Notes: generated from the letters alone by a model not told the origin. 64,000 nt of DNA from Paenibacillus sp. JJ-100 (GCF_948329825.1 NZ_CAOJCM010000001.1:248001-312000); one strand, 5' to 3'; positions 1-9,319 are shown, numbered from the stretch's first letter. A program made the numbers and translations.

Positions 1-288
1 CATCAACTTGGACACTTCTCCAATGCGCCGTAGATTTTCTTGCCGATCCGACGAAGTAAACCCAAGATCGCGATTCAACCCATGACGGACATTATCACCA
101 TCAAGCACATAACAACGAACACCTTGTTCAGACAAGTAACTCTCCAGTGCAAAAGCAATAGATGACTTACCCGCGCCGGATAAACCAGTAAACCACACTG
201 TGCGGCTGCGATGTCCGTTGAATCTTTCCCGATCCTGTCTACTTAAACTCGATGTTTGCCAGGTAATATTGCGTTCTTCATTTGACAT
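1..288 (-). CDS. cysC: adenylylsulfate (APS) kinase, 5' part only
   Basis: APS kinase phosphorylates adenylylsulfate to PAPS with ATP in the cytoplasm, in sulfate activation. Only the first 96 codons lie here; the gene runs off the left edge. A P-loop GLSGAGKS sits at residues 35-42, followed by [16 protein letters not shown] at about 62-77, the substrate-binding stretch typical of CysC. The ATG at 288 is preceded by AGGCGGG at a normal distance. The frame is open to the window edge and too short for certainty about the C-terminus, for example whether it is fused to another sulfate-activation domain. Identification rests on these two motifs and is firm at family level. Confidence 0.9.
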   Translation of the reverse strand, partial: MSNEERNITWQTSSLSRQDRERFNGHRSRTVWFTGLSGAGKSSIAFALESYLSEQGVRCYVLDGDNVRHGLNRDLGFTSSDRQENLRRIGEVSKLM

Positions 289-439
289 GTCATCCCGCCT
301 CTTCTAACCTCATGATTTGTATAATATTTTAACATATTTACTAGATTGTAGCATATAGAAATGTTCTGCAAAGATACAGCTTGAATGTTCTGTATATCGG
401 GTATAGATGTGTATACATAGAGAGCAGGAGGGCAATACG

Positions 440-853
440 ATGAGTGATAACATTACCAATATACAAGTGGGCTTCAAATGCCCTGATTGCGGGCAGGAAG
501 TAAGTTTATATTTTATACAGGAACAAGTGAATACGGTTCGCTGTGGTGGATGTCAGCGTGCTTATACACTCATGAAACCAACGATAGGCGATGAGATTTT
601 GCTGAATTGGGAGCAGGAGGCACTGTACCATAAGCTGCGTGCAGAACGTTCTGAGCAGGATAATCACAGTATGTCGGCACTCATCATTAAAGTGATTGAG
701 CTCTTGACCTGGCGGGATCAAGGAGATGGGCAGACCCGCGCAATCCAGACAGTCAAAGAATGGCTGGCTGACAGCGGCAAACCGCTGACTTTGCTGGAGC
801 TTTTTCATCAACCGACATCCATCAAACACGAAAATAAACGGAACTCGCGCTAA
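440..853 (+). CDS. small zinc-ribbon protein of unknown function
   Basis: A 137-residue soluble protein that I do not recognise. It has two CxxC knuckles, CPDC at residues 14-17 and CGGC at 35-38, spaced as in a zinc ribbon, followed by a mostly helical acidic region. An upstream in-frame ATG at 407 would add 11 residues, but the ATG at 440 has the better ribosome binding site (GCAGGAGGGCAATACG). It stands alone between the divergent cysC and pdaA, with no terminator seen before pdaA. The zinc-ribbon assignment is from the cysteine pattern only; the function (DNA, RNA or protein binding) is open. Confidence 0.7.
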   Translation: MSDNITNIQVGFKCPDCGQEVSLYFIQEQVNTVRCGGCQRAYTLMKPTIGDEILLNWEQEALYHKLRAERSEQDNHSMSALIIKVIELLTWRDQGDGQTRAIQTVKEWLADSGKPLTLLELFHQPTSIKHENKRNSR

Positions 854-859
854 ATAATT

Positions 860-889
860 ACATAACATATACGTTCCTGTGGCATATTA
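860..889 (+). promoter_or_regulatory. candidate sigma-G promoter of pdaA
   Basis: ACATA at 860-864, an 18-bp spacer, then CATATTA at 883-889, about 60 bp before the pdaA start. This fits the forespore sigma-G pattern (gMATR, 18 bp, cATWMTA) with one mismatch in each element. B. subtilis pdaA is expressed in the forespore, which agrees. Motif matching by eye only. Confidence 0.35.
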
Positions 890-948
890 CCTGAAGGTGT
901 TTGTGAACCTTGAAACAAACCGAATATTCAGGAACAGGAGCGGATAAC

Positions 949-1728
949 ATGAAGCGGTTGGTTCTATATCTGCTGCTCGGCTTGTTAATGATTAGCACGC
1001 TGGCATCTCAGGCAGAGGCATCTCCTATTAACGGAGCTTATCACTTTGGCTTCAAAAAAAGTCAAAATGGTCAGCTACCTTCCATTGATCAGGAAGGATT
1101 CAAGTCCATATTGGAACATAATCAAGCCATATTTTTGGGAGATACCAAACAAAAAGAACTGTATTTAACTTTTGATAATGGCTATGAGAATGGATTCACC
1201 CCTGCAATATTGGATGTGTTACGAACAAAAAAAGTGCCTGCTGCTTTCTTTGTCACGGGACATTATTTGAAGGATCAGCCTGAGCTAGTTAAACGGATGG
1301 CTGCCGAAGGGCACATCGTGGGTAACCATTCATGGAGCCACCCTGATATGACCCGAATTTCCAACGGACAAATCAAAGAGGAACTGGAAAAGGTGAAATC
1401 CGAAGTGAACCGCCTTACGGGACAACAAGCTACTTTTTTACGTCCCCCTCGAGGTATTTTTAACAATCGTACACTCGCTGAGAGTTATGCCCAAGGATAT
1501 ATTAATGTGTTCTGGTCTGTAGCCTATAAGGATTGGGACACCAATGTTCAGCGAGGTCCACAATATGCTCATCAGCAAGTGTTGAAACAACTTCATCCGG
1601 GAGCTGTCATTTTGCTGCATTCTGTATCCAAAGATAATACGGACGCACTTGGCTCTATTATCGATGAGGCTCGCAAGCAAGGTTATGTATTCAAAAGCCT
1701 CGAAGAGTTGAAAACAAAAACCTATTAA
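949..1728 (+). CDS. pdaA: polysaccharide deacetylase, PdaA type (cortex muramic-delta-lactam synthesis)
   Basis: Secreted carbohydrate esterase family 4 enzyme that N-deacetylates muramic acid residues in spore cortex peptidoglycan, a step to muramic delta-lactam needed for germination. Residues 1-24 form a signal peptide (MKRL, a hydrophobic core, then SQAEASP). NodB motifs follow: TFDNG at 74-78 (the metal-binding Asp motif in its PdaA form), NHSWSHP at 126-132 (metal His pair), RPPRG at 165-169 and LLHSVSKDN near the C-terminus. Length (259 aa) fits the PdaA family. A TTG at 910 would extend it, but ATG 949 follows ACAGGAGCGG and begins the signal peptide directly. A candidate sigma-G promoter lies upstream. 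Confidence 0.92.
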   Translation: MKRLVLYLLLGLLMISTLASQAEASPINGAYHFGFKKSQNGQLPSIDQEGFKSILEHNQAIFLGDTKQKELYLTFDNGYENGFTPAILDVLRTKKVPAAFFVTGHYLKDQPELVKRMAAEGHIVGNHSWSHPDMTRISNGQIKEELEKVKSEVNRLTGQQATFLRPPRGIFNNRTLAESYAQGYINVFWSVAYKDWDTNVQRGPQYAHQQVLKQLHPGAVILLHSVSKDNTDALGSIIDEARKQGYVFKSLEELKTKTY

Positions 1729-1840
1729 TTCGGACAAGTTATTCGATTAATGGATCAGACAGGTGAATGTACCAAATGAGCTAAAGTCTTTTACAGGTAC
1801 AGATACAGGTACGGAACAGGTAAAGTTCAACATAATCAGA

Positions 1841-1876
1841 AGGGCATGCCAAGCGAATCTGCTTAGCATGCCCTTT
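1841..1876. terminator. hairpin between convergent pdaA and degV
   Basis: Inverted repeat AGGGCATGCCAAGC (1841-1854) / GCTTAGCATGCCCT (1861-1874) with one mismatch and a 6-nt loop. It lies between two convergent genes and is followed by a weak T tract, so it is probably bidirectional. Confidence 0.6.
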
Positions 1877-1950
1877 ATGAGTTTGACACAGTCATCAAAG
1901 TATACATAGATTGCAGTTGATGGCCTGATTCAATATATACAATGTCACAT

Positions 1951-2799
1951 CTAGTGTGTGGTGCTATAAATAATGCCCGTTGTTTTCGGACCACAATGAC
2001 TGCAAATGACGCAGCCCGCCGTGGTTAATTCAACGCGTGCCCCGGTCTGTTCTTGCAATGTTTTTTGTAAGTTAAGCGCGTCTTCCTCAGCCATAGTGTG
2101 AACGACAATCACTAGGTCACGATCAATCTGTTCCTTATTACTGAGTGTGTTTTGTAACATCTGCTCCAGTGCCTTCTCCCGCTTACCTCGTACTTTATAA
2201 GCAGGGGTCATTTTACCATCAGCTACTCGAATGACAGGACGAATCTTAAGCAGACTGCCAATCAGGTTTTGCATCCCGGAGCAGCGTCCACCTTTATATA
2301 AGTATTCGAGAGTATCGATGACAAATTCTGTACGAACGTTCGATTTCATGGCTTCGATACGCTCTGTAATCTGAACCAGAGTCTGCCCCTGTTCTGCAGC
2401 GTGAACAGCTTTCATTACCATCAGGCCAATACCGGAGGAGAGGTTTTTGGAATCTACAACGGAGATGCGTCCCTCCGGAAATTCAGAACTGGCGAGCAGG
2501 GCATTCTGGTATGTTGAAGAAAGTTCAGATGATAAGGAGATATACAGAATATCGTCCCCTTGTTCTATGTAAGGTTGAAATGCGGTCATGAAATCTGCTG
2601 GCGAAGGTGCAGCTGTCTTGGGTAGAGAACCATCGCGGCTTACACGTTCGTACAATTGCTCTGGTTTAATCTCTTCTCCGTCCTTCAGGGATTCATCACC
2701 AAATACCACATACAATGGAACGATGCCGATGTCGTATTGCTGGATCCATTCAGGGGCCAGATCACTAGTACTGTCCGCAAAAATTTTGATTCGTGCCAT
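1951..2799 (-). CDS. DegV family (fatty-acid-binding) protein
   Basis: A 282-residue cytoplasmic DegV/FakB-fold protein. Members bind a fatty acid and, where studied, present it to the FakA kinase for phospholipid synthesis. The N-terminus carries KIFADSTSDL and the middle VVDSKNLSSGIGLMV, both family signatures. The domain ends with a cysteine-containing CVICSHCGPKTTGI segment. The ATG at 2799 has AAAGGAGATTAAG in front. It stands alone on the minus strand, downstream of the small membrane protein gene at 2909-3376, with no FakA gene in view. Whether this copy acts as FakB or in another lipid-binding role cannot be told. Confidence 0.88.
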   Translation of the reverse strand: MARIKIFADSTSDLAPEWIQQYDIGIVPLYVVFGDESLKDGEEIKPEQLYERVSRDGSLPKTAAPSPADFMTAFQPYIEQGDDILYISLSSELSSTYQNALLASSEFPEGRISVVDSKNLSSGIGLMVMKAVHAAEQGQTLVQITERIEAMKSNVRTEFVIDTLEYLYKGGRCSGMQNLIGSLLKIRPVIRVADGKMTPAYKVRGKREKALEQMLQNTLSNKEQIDRDLVIVVHTMAEEDALNLQKTLQEQTGARVELTTAGCVICSHCGPKTTGIIYSTTH

Positions 2800-2908
2800 C
2801 TTAATCTCCTTTAGAAAACAAATATTTGTCAGTTACACATAACGTGTAATAGGCAAGTATAGGCCGCCTGAGTTTTATTATAAAGAACCTTGCCTGTTAT
2901 GCAAAGCA

Positions 2909-3376
2909 TTACGTCAAGTAGATTTCTCTAAGTATGAGTCCGACGAACAGCAGAATAAATAGTGCATTCAGAATCAAGCCAATGATCGCGAATACCTTCC
3001 GGCGATTTTTGAGCACTAATCCAATGATACCGAGGATAACTCCAGACAGATTAAGAACCAGACAGACGAGAAAAGCTAGAGAGGACAGGACAACTGCCGG
3101 ATGAAAAGCGAGATCCTCGCGGCTGAGTGACGAGCCCAGAAGTTGGAGAGTGTTGTTCAGAGCTAGAAAAAGTAAAACAAAGGTCGTGATATGCCCTAAA
3201 AGTGCTACCAACCCTACGATAAAACTGGATATTCCCGGTCCTGAATGCTTGAGTCGCTCAGCAGGTGTGCCGGGTAAGTCTGGCGGAAACGTGTTGCCAA
3301 GGGCATTAGGATCTGAATAACCGGAATGTGATGAGGTGTTGTTCATTTCTGAGTTGTTCGTGTTTTGATGGTCCAT
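2909..3376 (-). CDS. small membrane protein, DUF4190-like
   Basis: A 155-residue protein with a polar Asn/Ser/Thr-rich N-terminal third (residues 1-45) followed by three hydrophobic segments (about 50-75, 92-118 and 128-152). The NRRKVFAIIGLILNALFIL segment near the end resembles DUF4190-type proteins of Firmicutes, whose function is unknown. The ATG at 3376 has a strong AAGGAGGAG site about ten bases upstream. degV follows 109 bp downstream on the same strand; that gap holds a short inverted repeat (AGGCAAG 2851-2857 / CTTGCCT 2889-2895). Membrane location is inferred from hydrophobicity. Confidence 0.65.
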   Translation of the reverse strand: MDHQNTNNSEMNNTSSHSGYSDPNALGNTFPPDLPGTPAERLKHSGPGISSFIVGLVALLGHITTFVLLFLALNNTLQLLGSSLSREDLAFHPAVVLSSLAFLVCLVLNLSGVILGIIGLVLKNRRKVFAIIGLILNALFILLFVGLILREIYLT

Positions 3377-3555
3377 AGATGAGGACTCCTCCTTCTAAAT
3401 ATTGTGATATTCTGCGGTGGAATAAAAGCTATTACCCGATTTACCGTCCAGTGATAGATTGCGAAAGTAGATATCCATACGATGTTTCTTTTACTTTGGG
3501 TAGTGAATTCGCTACAATACATAGTATCAGAAACCTTTAAAGGGAGAGAGTGAAC

Positions 3556-3942
3556 ATGCAGCGTAGATGGATGATGGTTGGAGCCATATTAACCATGCTA
3601 TCGGTGGCGATTGGTGCATTTGGCGCACATATGCTTAAGGACAGAATTGGCGCAAGTGCAATAGCTACATATGAAACAGGAGTGCAATACCATATGATTC
3701 ATGCTCTGGGCTTGCTCATTATTGGATTAACGGCAGGCCAACTGGGAGCTTCGATGAAGCTGAGATGGGCAGCACGTCTCCTGTTTGCAGGAATTATCAT
3801 CTTCTCAGGAAGCCTGTATATTCTTAGCATCTCAGGTATTAAGATCCTGGGAGCTATTACACCCATCGGCGGCGTAGCGTTTATCATTGGCTGGTTGTTA
3901 TTCGCGCTGGATGTCTGGCAACGAGGCAAAAACAGTTTCTAA
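3556..3942 (+). CDS. DUF423 family membrane protein
   Basis: A 128-residue integral membrane protein with four hydrophobic segments. It has the DUF423 features GAFGAHMLKDR near residue 25, YETGVQYHMIHALGLL at about 39-54, and LYILSISGIKILGAITPIGGVAFIIGW toward the end. Family members (YwdK in B. subtilis) have no firmly assigned function. A GTG at 3550 is in frame, but the AGGGAGAGA site lies only about two bases from it and seven from the ATG at 3556, so the ATG was chosen. A strong terminator follows at 3978. Confidence 0.85.
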   Translation: MQRRWMMVGAILTMLSVAIGAFGAHMLKDRIGASAIATYETGVQYHMIHALGLLIIGLTAGQLGASMKLRWAARLLFAGIIIFSGSLYILSISGIKILGAITPIGGVAFIIGWLLFALDVWQRGKNSF

Positions 3943-3977
3943 CCGCATTCTTATTTATAATGAAAGAATAGCATAAT

Positions 3978-4026
3978 AAAAGCAACCTGTGTCGAATGTC
4001 CAGCATTCTAGAACAGGTTGCTTTTT
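3978..4026. terminator. strong intrinsic terminator
   Basis: Stem AAAAGCAACCTGT (3978-3990) / ACAGGTTGCTTTTT (4013-4026). It lies between the convergent DUF423 gene and the minus-strand gene at 4070, and A and T tracts on both sides suggest that it works in both directions. Confidence 0.88.
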
Positions 4027-4069
4027 GAGTTGAATTATAAACTTGCATTGCCATTGCTAGATATAAGGG

Positions 4070-4615
4070 CTATGTCAAGAACTCATCAATTTCGTTGGTA
4101 CGGAAAGTGTACACTTGTTTCTCGTCCACGTGATAGATGGTTACCACACTGTTATCCCGATCAAAGTTAAGAATACGACAAGGAATGCTTTGATGTTTGC
4201 CATTTTTGTTGTTCACAACAATTCGCGTGAGCCGATTTTCTTTGATTAATGATTCTATCCAGGCATCAAACGAACTAGCGTCAGCAACATGTGAAGTGTC
4301 GGAAGTTGTTTTTTTCTTAGAAGCAGAATCAACTGCTTTGTTTGGCTTAGTGGAGGTTAACTTTTCACCAGGTGATGGTGAGGACTCTTGTTTTTTTGGA
4401 TCAGAGTCAGAGGTGATTTTCCTTGTCTCAAGCATCGTTTCAATGATTTTGCCGAGCTCTATTCCGGAGTGAATCCGAAAGTCCGCAACTTGTTCTTCTT
4501 TGTTAATGAACTCGATCAGGGACTGTAGTGCCAATGCATTTGAACGGCTCTTAATAAGTATATCGACATTAAATAAATAGCCGATTTCATCTTGATTGGA
4601 TAAGGTTTGTTTCAT
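4070..4615 (-). CDS. conserved hypothetical protein with a Ser/Lys-rich linker
   Basis: A 181-residue soluble protein that I do not recognise. Residues 1-75 look like a folded helical domain (LFNVDILIKSRSNALALQSL). Residues 76-115 are a Ser/Lys/Thr/Asp-rich linker. The C-terminal part (about 120-181) looks beta-rich, with RIVVNNKNGKHQSIPCRIL and VVTIYHVDEKQVYTFRTNEIDEF. That last segment resembles small Sm- or SH3-like barrels, but this is shape only. The ATG at 4615 follows GGGATGA. It is transcribed alone, divergent from yunC. Confidence 0.6.
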   Translation of the reverse strand: MKQTLSNQDEIGYLFNVDILIKSRSNALALQSLIEFINKEEQVADFRIHSGIELGKIIETMLETRKITSDSDPKKQESSPSPGEKLTSTKPNKAVDSASKKKTTSDTSHVADASSFDAWIESLIKENRLTRIVVNNKNGKHQSIPCRILNFDRDNSVVTIYHVDEKQVYTFRTNEIDEFLT

Positions 4616-4886
4616 TCATCCCAGCCCCGTTAAATAATGTATAAGTACCAACGTACTCTAGTATACTATAGCATTAATATACTGGAAATCATAGACCAAA
4701 GGGGGGGGATGTGTATTAAAATTAAAGGATTTTAATATTTCCAAAATGGGCCATCAGAGGATGATGTTGCAGCGATGTCTGTTTTTTATACATACTTTTG
4801 ATTATGCACGGCAGGTGTCCACACAGTGTTTCGTCAAAAGGCATACAAATATCGGGATCTGTTGAATAGGAGGGAATCTCGATATT

Positions 4887-5189
4887 ATGGTGACGATGGA
4901 ACCCATTGTGGTGGGAGAGCATGTGCTCGTTGGGGTAGAGGTTAAACTTCCCAAGACGACATTGTTAACAATTAATACATCTAAGGGGTATATCATGTGC
5001 GGCGCTCTTGATGTGGGGTTGCTGAATGAGAAACTGGGTGACCGCAAAATTGTGGCTGCGCGGGCTGTCGGTGTGCGAACACTGGAGCAATTGCTTCATG
5101 CACCAATGGAATCAGTGACAACTGAGGCGCAGGCTATGGGCATTACAGTAGGAATGACAGGCGTAGAAGCGTTGTTAAAAATGATCTAA
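4887..5189 (+). CDS. yunC: DUF1805 protein, YunC family
   Basis: A 100-residue protein matching the YunC/DUF1805 family: the YIMCGALDVGLLNEKL segment in the middle, then AARAVGVRTLEQLLHAPMESVT. The family's cellular role is unknown. The start ATG 4887 lies 13-14 bases after TAGGAGGG, a long spacing; ATG 4896 (MEPIVVG) is a possible alternative. The gene is flanked by the divergent gene at 4070-4615 and the convergent mtnA. A run of eight G at 4701-4708 sits in the upstream intergenic region. Confidence 0.85.
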   Translation: MVTMEPIVVGEHVLVGVEVKLPKTTLLTINTSKGYIMCGALDVGLLNEKLGDRKIVAARAVGVRTLEQLLHAPMESVTTEAQAMGITVGMTGVEALLKMI

Positions 5190-5230
5190 ATCAAGTTTCA
5201 GGTTACACATGTCACAGTACGAAGAAGAAC

Positions 5231-5272
5231 AAAAAAGGGACGAAGTCGGATGCGTCCGTCTTGTCCCTTCTT
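5231..5272. terminator. terminator between yunC and mtnA
   Basis: Stem AAGGGAC (5235-5241) / GTCCCTT (5263-5269) with a structured loop. The A-run on the left becomes a T-run on the minus strand, so it best serves mtnA, with weaker function for yunC. Confidence 0.75.
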
Positions 5273-5298
5273 ACTAACCCCCAAAGAAGGCCCCGGCT

Positions 5299-6360
5299 TT
5301 ACGTAAATAAAGCGGCAAGGTTCTCCTGAAAAGGTGCACGAACGATGCCCTTTTCTGTAATAATCGCGGTCACGTACTCATTCGGCGTTACATCAAAGGC
5401 TGGATTAAATACCTTGATACCTTGTGGTGCTGTGCGTTTCCCGAATCCTTCGGTCACTTCTTCCGCAGCACGTTCCTCGATCGGAATCAAATCTCCGGAA
5501 GAGGTGGACAAGTCTATCGTTGATAATGGACTTGCTACATAGAACGGAATGTTGTGGGCTTTAGCGAGTACAGCGAGGCTGTAAGTACCAATTTTGTTAG
5601 CTACATCGCCATTCGCGGCTACCCGATCCGTACCGACGATAACAGCTTGTACCCACCCTTTGGACATGACCATTCCAGCCATGTTGTCACACAGCAGAGT
5701 TACATCTATTCCAGCTTGTTGCAACTCAAATGCTGTTAAGCGGGCCCCTTGCAGGACAGGGCGCGTTTCATCAGCGAATACTTTTAGATGAATCCCGCGT
5801 TCCTGAGCGAGATACATCGGAGCGGTTGCCGTACCGTATTTGGCTGTAGCCAGTCCCCCTGCATTGCAGTGAGTCAGCACACCCATCCCATCCTCAAACA
5901 AAGGCAGAGCATGTTCTCCGATCATGCGGCACACTTCTTCATCTTCCTTCTGAATCAGCAATGCTTCCACTTCAAGCGCATCCGTGCCTTCTTGCAGACT
6001 CAGGCCAGATTCAGCTGCTTGGTTAGCCTTTTGCATCATGCGATCTAGTGCCCAGAACAGATTAACCGCTGTTGGACGGGAGGTCGCCAGATGTGCACAT
6101 ACGGACTTAACGTGATCCAGCCAGCCTTGGATGGCTATACCATCATAAGCTTTGGCGCCCAGTACAACACCAAATGCTGCGGCAATACCAATGGCAGGTG
6201 CACCACGTACTTTCATCGAATGGATCGCTTCCCACACTTCTTCAGGCGTATATAGTTTCAGCATCAGAATGGTTTCTGGCAGTAGTCGCTGATCGAGCAT
6301 TTCTAGCTTGTCCTTTTTCCAGTTAAGCGAAGACAGAGGCTGATGTTCTGGGGTTGTCAT
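5299..6360 (-). CDS. mtnA: S-methyl-5-thioribose-1-phosphate isomerase
   Basis: Methionine salvage enzyme converting methylthioribose-1-phosphate to methylthioribulose-1-phosphate in the cytoplasm. The 353-residue protein has the eIF2B-like isomerase fold signatures [13 protein letters not shown] near residue 40, the catalytic-Cys segment [17 protein letters not shown] near 160, and the catalytic-Asp segment [20 protein letters not shown] near 240. ATG 6360 was chosen over the in-frame TTG at 6378 because GGAGGAACACCC directly precedes it. It lies 29 bp downstream of mtnK and is almost certainly co-transcribed with it. The rest of the pathway (mtnB, mtnD, mtnW, mtnX) is not in the window. Confidence 0.95.
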   Translation of the reverse strand: MTTPEHQPLSSLNWKKDKLEMLDQRLLPETILMLKLYTPEEVWEAIHSMKVRGAPAIGIAAAFGVVLGAKAYDGIAIQGWLDHVKSVCAHLATSRPTAVNLFWALDRMMQKANQAAESGLSLQEGTDALEVEALLIQKEDEEVCRMIGEHALPLFEDGMGVLTHCNAGGLATAKYGTATAPMYLAQERGIHLKVFADETRPVLQGARLTAFELQQAGIDVTLLCDNMAGMVMSKGWVQAVIVGTDRVAANGDVANKIGTYSLAVLAKAHNIPFYVASPLSTIDLSTSSGDLIPIEERAAEEVTEGFGKRTAPQGIKVFNPAFDVTPNEYVTAIITEKGIVRAPFQENLAALFT

Positions 6361-6389
6361 GGGTGTTCCTCCGTTCAATAATATTAGAT

Positions 6390-7601
6390 TTAGACTGTGG
6401 TAAGAGTAGTAGATACTAGATCAAGCACCTCATTGATCGTGTTTACTTGGCGATTATTCTTGATAAGTGCTTTACCCACGGCCAGTGCCTTGCGCTGCGC
6501 GCGTTCACGTTCCGATGCATCTTCAATCGTATCAATATCAGCTACATGAGCAAGTCCTACGATACGGCGTACCATTTTGGTTCCAGCGAACCCGGTAGCA
6601 TCTCGAAATAGTTGCTGTACATACATGTTTTGATATCCTGGCGTTTTAGCCATAGGATCTATGAGGCTGGAATCCCACAGGGCACGAAAACGGGTTTCGA
6701 ATTCGTTCCAGACATCCTCTACCATGTGCAGTAACTCTGACTCACGTTCGCGCCGTGCGGATGGTTCTTTGATACGACCGGACAGCGAAACATAATGAAG
6801 CAGCAGGTTGGCCAATACGGCACCTACGTCAAACCCCATCGGACCGTAGAAAGCAAATTCGGGATCGATCACTTTCGTGGATTGAGGTGTGACAAAAATA
6901 CTGCCTGTATGTAGATCGCCATGAAGCAGTGCTTGTCCATGAGTTAGAAACTTTTCTCGTAGCAAAGCAATCTCTAGATGCAGTTGTTCATCCGTACGAA
7001 GTGCTTCGGCTTCATCTTCTATAGCTGCATCATAGTTATTATTTATTGCAATACGATAAGGCTCATCGAAGATCAGATCTTCTGTTATTTTACATTGATC
7101 AGGATTAATGAATTTTCCCAGTTGCTCTTTCTTCTGCTGTTGGTTCATACCGAGATCTGAAGTGAAGAAGAGTGTTCTAGCCATAAATTCCCCGATGTGC
7201 TGAGCAAAAAGAGGATACGAAGCTCCATCGATTAGGCCTTTACGCATTATGACATGATCACTTAAATCCTCCATCACCGTTAGGGCGAGGTCATCATCAT
7301 AATGATACACTTCAGGCACCATTCCAGGACATAAGCGGTATTCTTCCTGTAGAATTTCACGTTCAATTCGAGCTCGTACGAGCGAAAGAGGCCATGACTC
7401 ACCAACTACTTTCGCATAAGGAAGCGCCTGTTTGATAATGATACTTTTATCGGAGTTCTGATCCGTGATGTGGAAAACGAGATTCAGGTTGCCGTCACCA
7501 ATCTCACGACAATCCAGATTCGCATCTGCCGTAAATGGACCCGGTAATGTTTTGGATAATTCGATTGCTTCTTGGGGGGTTAAAGGATGATATTGAGTCA
7601 A
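6390..7601 (-). CDS. mtnK: methylthioribose kinase
   Basis: Phosphorylates 5-methylthioribose to feed MtnA. Signatures are [13 protein letters not shown] near residue 35 (nucleotide loop), [12 protein letters not shown] (catalytic loop with its Asp, of the HGDLHxGS type) and [15 protein letters not shown] (metal-binding Asp). An ATG at 7616 is in frame but has no ribosome binding site. Its own codons (GGAGGTGG) form one seven bases before the TTG at 7601, so I place the start there (403 aa). The leader from the candidate promoter (7663-7691) is about 55 nt, too short for the SAM-I riboswitch that controls B. subtilis mtnKA. Confidence 0.92.
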   Translation of the reverse strand: MTQYHPLTPQEAIELSKTLPGPFTADANLDCREIGDGNLNLVFHITDQNSDKSIIIKQALPYAKVVGESWPLSLVRARIEREILQEEYRLCPGMVPEVYHYDDDLALTVMEDLSDHVIMRKGLIDGASYPLFAQHIGEFMARTLFFTSDLGMNQQQKKEQLGKFINPDQCKITEDLIFDEPYRIAINNNYDAAIEDEAEALRTDEQLHLEIALLREKFLTHGQALLHGDLHTGSIFVTPQSTKVIDPEFAFYGPMGFDVGAVLANLLLHYVSLSGRIKEPSARRERESELLHMVEDVWNEFETRFRALWDSSLIDPMAKTPGYQNMYVQQLFRDATGFAGTKMVRRIVGLAHVADIDTIEDASERERAQRKALAVGKALIKNNRQVNTINEVLDLVSTTLTTV

Positions 7602-7907
7602 AGATGCCACCTCCATATAAATGAAGAAACAGGAAAACCTACTTCTTTACTTGGTTTATGACAGTATATCGGATATGACGCGGTTTTTGAACTATTATTT
7701 GAGACAAGTTAGCATTGATGTGATTCGAAATACGGGCTTACGGGTAAAAATGAATAAGCCGGACGGTGAAATAATACCGTGCTGTATAAGACTTTTGTGA
7801 ACTTTGCGCTAACTAAACATTTACTCTCTGACGTGCATACAAGAGACTTTAAATCCGGCGCTTAAAAGAAAAAAAACTAAAATTTTATGATAAGGATGGG
7901 ATGAATA
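7602..7907. other. divergent intergenic region mtnK / dps
   Basis: It holds the mtnK promoter and leader and, nearer dps, a small inverted repeat ACGGT/ACCGT around 7763-7780. No S-box motif and no clear PerR box upstream of dps were seen, and I found no convincing dps promoter. Confidence 0.5.
7663..7691 (-). promoter_or_regulatory. candidate sigma-A promoter of mtnKA
   Basis: On the minus strand, TTCAAA (7691-7686), a 17-bp spacer, then TATACT (7668-7663). It predicts a transcript start near 7656 and a short leader. Confidence 0.5.
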
Positions 7908-8369
7908 ATGGCTACAAAAAACAAAACAGATCAAGCAAAATCGATAGAACAAGTACTTAATCGTCAGGTGGCGAACCTGAACGTATTGTATGTCAAAATC
8001 CATAATTATCACTGGTATGTAAAAGGACCTAACTTCTTCACATTGCACGTTAAATTTGAAGAGTTTTATAACGAAGTTACAGCTCAAATGGACGAAATCG
8101 CTGAGCGTATGCTCACATTGAAAGGTAGCCCAGCAGCGACAATGAAAGAGTATTTGGAGATAGCTTCCATTCAAGAAGCTTCTGGCAAGGAAGACGCCAA
8201 TACTATGGTGCAAAACCTGATTGAAGACTTCGCGACTCTGTCTAATGAGTATCAGGAAGGGATTGATCTTGCCGAAGAAGCGGAGGATCAACCAACTGCC
8301 GATATGCTGACAGGCTTTAAAGCGGATCTGGAGAAACACATGTGGATGTTGCGCGCATACTTAGGCTAA
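7908..8369 (+). CDS. dps: Dps family ferritin-like DNA-protection protein
   Basis: Dodecameric miniferritin that oxidises and stores iron and protects DNA in starvation or oxidative stress. The ferroxidase ligands are visible: His35 in NYHWYVKGP, His47 in FFTLHVKFEEFY, and Asp62 and Glu66 in MDEIAERM. The 153-residue length is normal. The ATG at 7908 follows AAGGATGGGATGAATA. B. subtilis homologues are controlled by PerR (mrgA) or the general stress factor (dps); no clear operator was seen in front of this copy. It is monocistronic. Confidence 0.95.
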   Translation: MATKNKTDQAKSIEQVLNRQVANLNVLYVKIHNYHWYVKGPNFFTLHVKFEEFYNEVTAQMDEIAERMLTLKGSPAATMKEYLEIASIQEASGKEDANTMVQNLIEDFATLSNEYQEGIDLAEEAEDQPTADMLTGFKADLEKHMWMLRAYLG

Positions 8370-8516
8370 GACCTCTAAGGTCTGCTGCTTGCCCTTCATG
8401 TCATTTCTTAATGTAACGAAGACGTCTCTCTAATGTAGGGTTTGCCGCTACAAGTTGTCAGAAACGCTTCTAGCGTCTATACTGCTGACAAGAGTGACGT
8501 GGGGGTGAAGAGAGCC

Positions 8517-9095
8517 ATGTTAGAAAGAACAATGATACCTGCATTAAAAGAATGGGCTTCCGCCATCAAGGCGCTGGAAAATGGCCGACAGGTTATCGTG
8601 ATGCGCAAAGGCGGAATAGTTGAGGAAACGAAACATTTTGAGTTGAAAAGTCCAGCATTTTACCTGTATCCGACTTATGAACATCAGCGTAAAGAACTGA
8701 TCAAGTCCTCGGAGCAAACCTATGTTGAAGAGTCGCTGGCCGAATGGGTGCCTGATTCTTCAACAATCCGTATCACGGCGTATGCCGAAGTGACACAGGA
8801 TTTGGAGATCCGAGATCAGGAGATGTTGGATCGACTTCTGGAATATCATATGTGGACGGCGGACTTTGCTGAATCCCGTTTGAAGTGGAAAAAGAAAGAT
8901 CCGCTCCACGTCTTGATTTTACGTGTATATCGTTTGCAAGAACCGATGGAGATTCCAATTTTGCCTGAGTATAATGGCTGCCGTTCATGGATTTCCATAC
9001 CGAATGGTCCAGTGACGCGCGAAATGACGCCGGTATTGGACGTTGCGGATTTTGCAGAACAGGTTCGGAAGATCAACGAAGCACTCAAAATGTAA
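8517..9095 (+). CDS. DUF1802 family protein
   Basis: A 192-residue soluble protein with the DUF1802 layout: PALKEWASAIKALENGRQVIVMRKGGI near the N-terminus, FYLYPTYEHQ near residue 50, ADFAESRLKWK near 125, and YNGCRSWISIP near 165. No function is established for the family. A TTG at 8442 opens the frame earlier, but ATG 8517 with GGGGGTGAAGAG upstream fits the conserved N-terminus; ATG 8532 is also possible. It ends at a clear terminator before the suf control region. Confidence 0.8.
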   Translation: MLERTMIPALKEWASAIKALENGRQVIVMRKGGIVEETKHFELKSPAFYLYPTYEHQRKELIKSSEQTYVEESLAEWVPDSSTIRITAYAEVTQDLEIRDQEMLDRLLEYHMWTADFAESRLKWKKKDPLHVLILRVYRLQEPMEIPILPEYNGCRSWISIPNGPVTREMTPVLDVADFAEQVRKINEALKM

Positions 9096-9129
9096 TATGC
9101 CTGTTCAAAAATTTAATGAAGAAATAGGG

Positions 9130-9163
9130 AGGACTTGTCCAGTTAATGGATAAGTCCTTTTTT
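9130..9163 (+). terminator. intrinsic terminator after the DUF1802 gene
   Basis: Stem AGGACTTGTCC (9130-9140) / GGATAAGTCCT (9148-9158) followed by six T. It separates this gene from the suf control region. Confidence 0.88.
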
Positions 9164-9319
9164 AATTCAGTCCACATGCTAACAATTTGTGAATTTTGTG
9201 ATTTATATCACTGTCTGGCATGAGAGGAGGTGCTTTCTCATTTGATTCAAACCAGCATTTATTATAGAATCAATAGGAATGATGTTTTCTATAAAGGACA
9301 AGTACTTATAGGAAATGAC

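Noticed and set aside
4701..4708. Run of eight G in the gap before yunC, possible slippage tract
   Set aside because: It lies in non-coding DNA and is not placed in a promoter spacer that I can recognise.
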